Assembly: GCF_000020665.1 (NCBI RefSeq)
Contig: NC_011071.1
Location: forward strand, 4,392,501 to 4,456,500
Direction: 5' to 3'
DNA from: Stenotrophomonas maltophilia R551-3
GTDB taxonomy: Bacteria > Pseudomonadota > Gammaproteobacteria > Xanthomonadales > Xanthomonadaceae
DNA length: 64,000 nt
A program made the translations under genes and the position numbers. This document shows positions 63,763 to 64,000 of this stretch, in pieces. Numbering within the stretch: the first letter of the stretch is position 1; every line of letters begins with the position of its first letter. The notes below the pieces were generated by a model. It saw only the letters and a list, made by a program, of their open reading frames with translations, was not told the origin of the DNA and searched no databases.

Positions 63763-64000
63763 TCAGGCCTTCTTGCGTTCGGCGATGTAGGCCTGGATCT
63801 GCTGTTCCAGCACCGGCAGGGGCACCGAGCCCTGCTTGAGCAGGGTGTCGTGGAAGCCCTTGATGTCGAACTTGTCGCCCAGCTCCTTCTCTGCCTGCGC
63901 ACGCAGGCGCACGATGGCGATCTCCCCCAGCTTGTAGCTCAGCGCCTGGCCCGGCCAGGAAATGTAGCGGTCCACTTCGGTGGTCACTTCATGCTCGCTC
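63763..64000 (-). CDS. DUF885 protein, C-terminal fragment (continues past the window)
   Basis: The frame is open to the right edge; about 79 C-terminal residues are visible. DRYISWPGQALSYKLGEIAI, FHDTLLKQGSVPLPVLEQQI and a basic AERKKA tail match the end of DUF885 proteins, large, often secreted zinc-peptidase-like proteins in Xanthomonadaceae. Only this 3' part is seen, so the start, signal and catalytic motif cannot be judged. Confidence 0.82.
   Translation of the reverse strand, partial: SEHEVTTEVDRYISWPGQALSYKLGEIAIVRLRAQAEKELGDKFDIKGFHDTLLKQGSVPLPVLEQQIQAYIAERKKA

Noticed and set aside
60366..63902. Minus-strand open frame of 1178 codons opposite czcA
   Set aside because: Antisense shadow of czcA; low-complexity His/Arg/Gln composition and no start signal.

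Overview
The window looks like a chromosomal segment of a Stenotrophomonas maltophilia-complex bacterium (Xanthomonadaceae, Gammaproteobacteria). The evidence is high GC with strong GC3 bias, many GTAG-type REP palindromes (GTAGTGCCGGCC... and GTAGAGCCGAGC...) of the kind known from S. maltophilia, an aryl polyene pigment cluster related to xanthomonadin loci, and an sX13-type small RNA next to polA. I see no prophage, complete insertion sequence, CRISPR array, tRNA or rRNA. Layout, left to right. 1-10.0 kb: a Pat/YfiQ-like acyl-CoA-ligase/GNAT protein cut by the left edge, a 67-nt perfect palindrome, mgtE, a Kef-type K+/H+ antiporter, a large membrane-anchored ankyrin protein and ycgL. 10.2-27.1 kb: an aryl polyene (APE) cluster, 19 genes all on the minus strand and almost all overlapping by a few bases. 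Transcription runs apeC (chain-length factor), apeD, two acyl carrier proteins (apeE, apeF), apeG, a fused apeH-apeI (aryl-CoA/ACP ligase plus dehydratase), a GT2 glycosyltransferase, an LpxL-like acyltransferase, an aromatic amino acid ammonia-lyase, apeK, apeL, apeM, a flavin-dependent halogenase-like enzyme, apeN, apeO, apeP, apeQ, apeR, then a small secreted protein. The lyase and ligase would make and load the aryl starter. The ACPs, ketosynthases, ketoreductase and dehydratases would build the polyene. The acyltransferases, LolA-like carrier, MMPL exporter and lipoprotein would lipidate it and move it to the outer membrane. 27.3-34.0 kb: cydAB (bd-type oxidase, cydA with a TTG start), a pair of MacB/FtsX permeases with no ATPase and visibly lower GC, and an ECF sigma factor with two small membrane proteins. 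34.0-43.3 kb: a DPP-IV-like peptidase, a Nudix hydrolase, a membrane protein, three paralogous cysteine-rich secreted proteins with hemF between the second and third, and a DUF421 protein. 43.4-57.1 kb: sX13-like sRNA, polA, a DUF2782 lipoprotein, a universal stress protein, a 48-aa membrane peptide, a hypothetical protein, a minimal LMW-PTP-like protein, uvrD, an FAD/NAD(P)-binding protein, a cardiolipin synthase, rpmB-rpmG, a DnaQ-like exonuclease, and a divergent LysR/RidA pair. The 3' end of ridA has been tandemly copied with a REP (143-bp unit). 57.5-64 kb: a czc-type heavy-metal RND efflux operon with a His-rich leader protein, then the 3' end of a DUF885 gene. Most intergenic gaps hold REP-type or other inverted repeats. 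Gene calls rest on reading the translations by eye; no database search was run. The ape symbols follow the E. coli/Xenorhabdus APE naming as I recall it.
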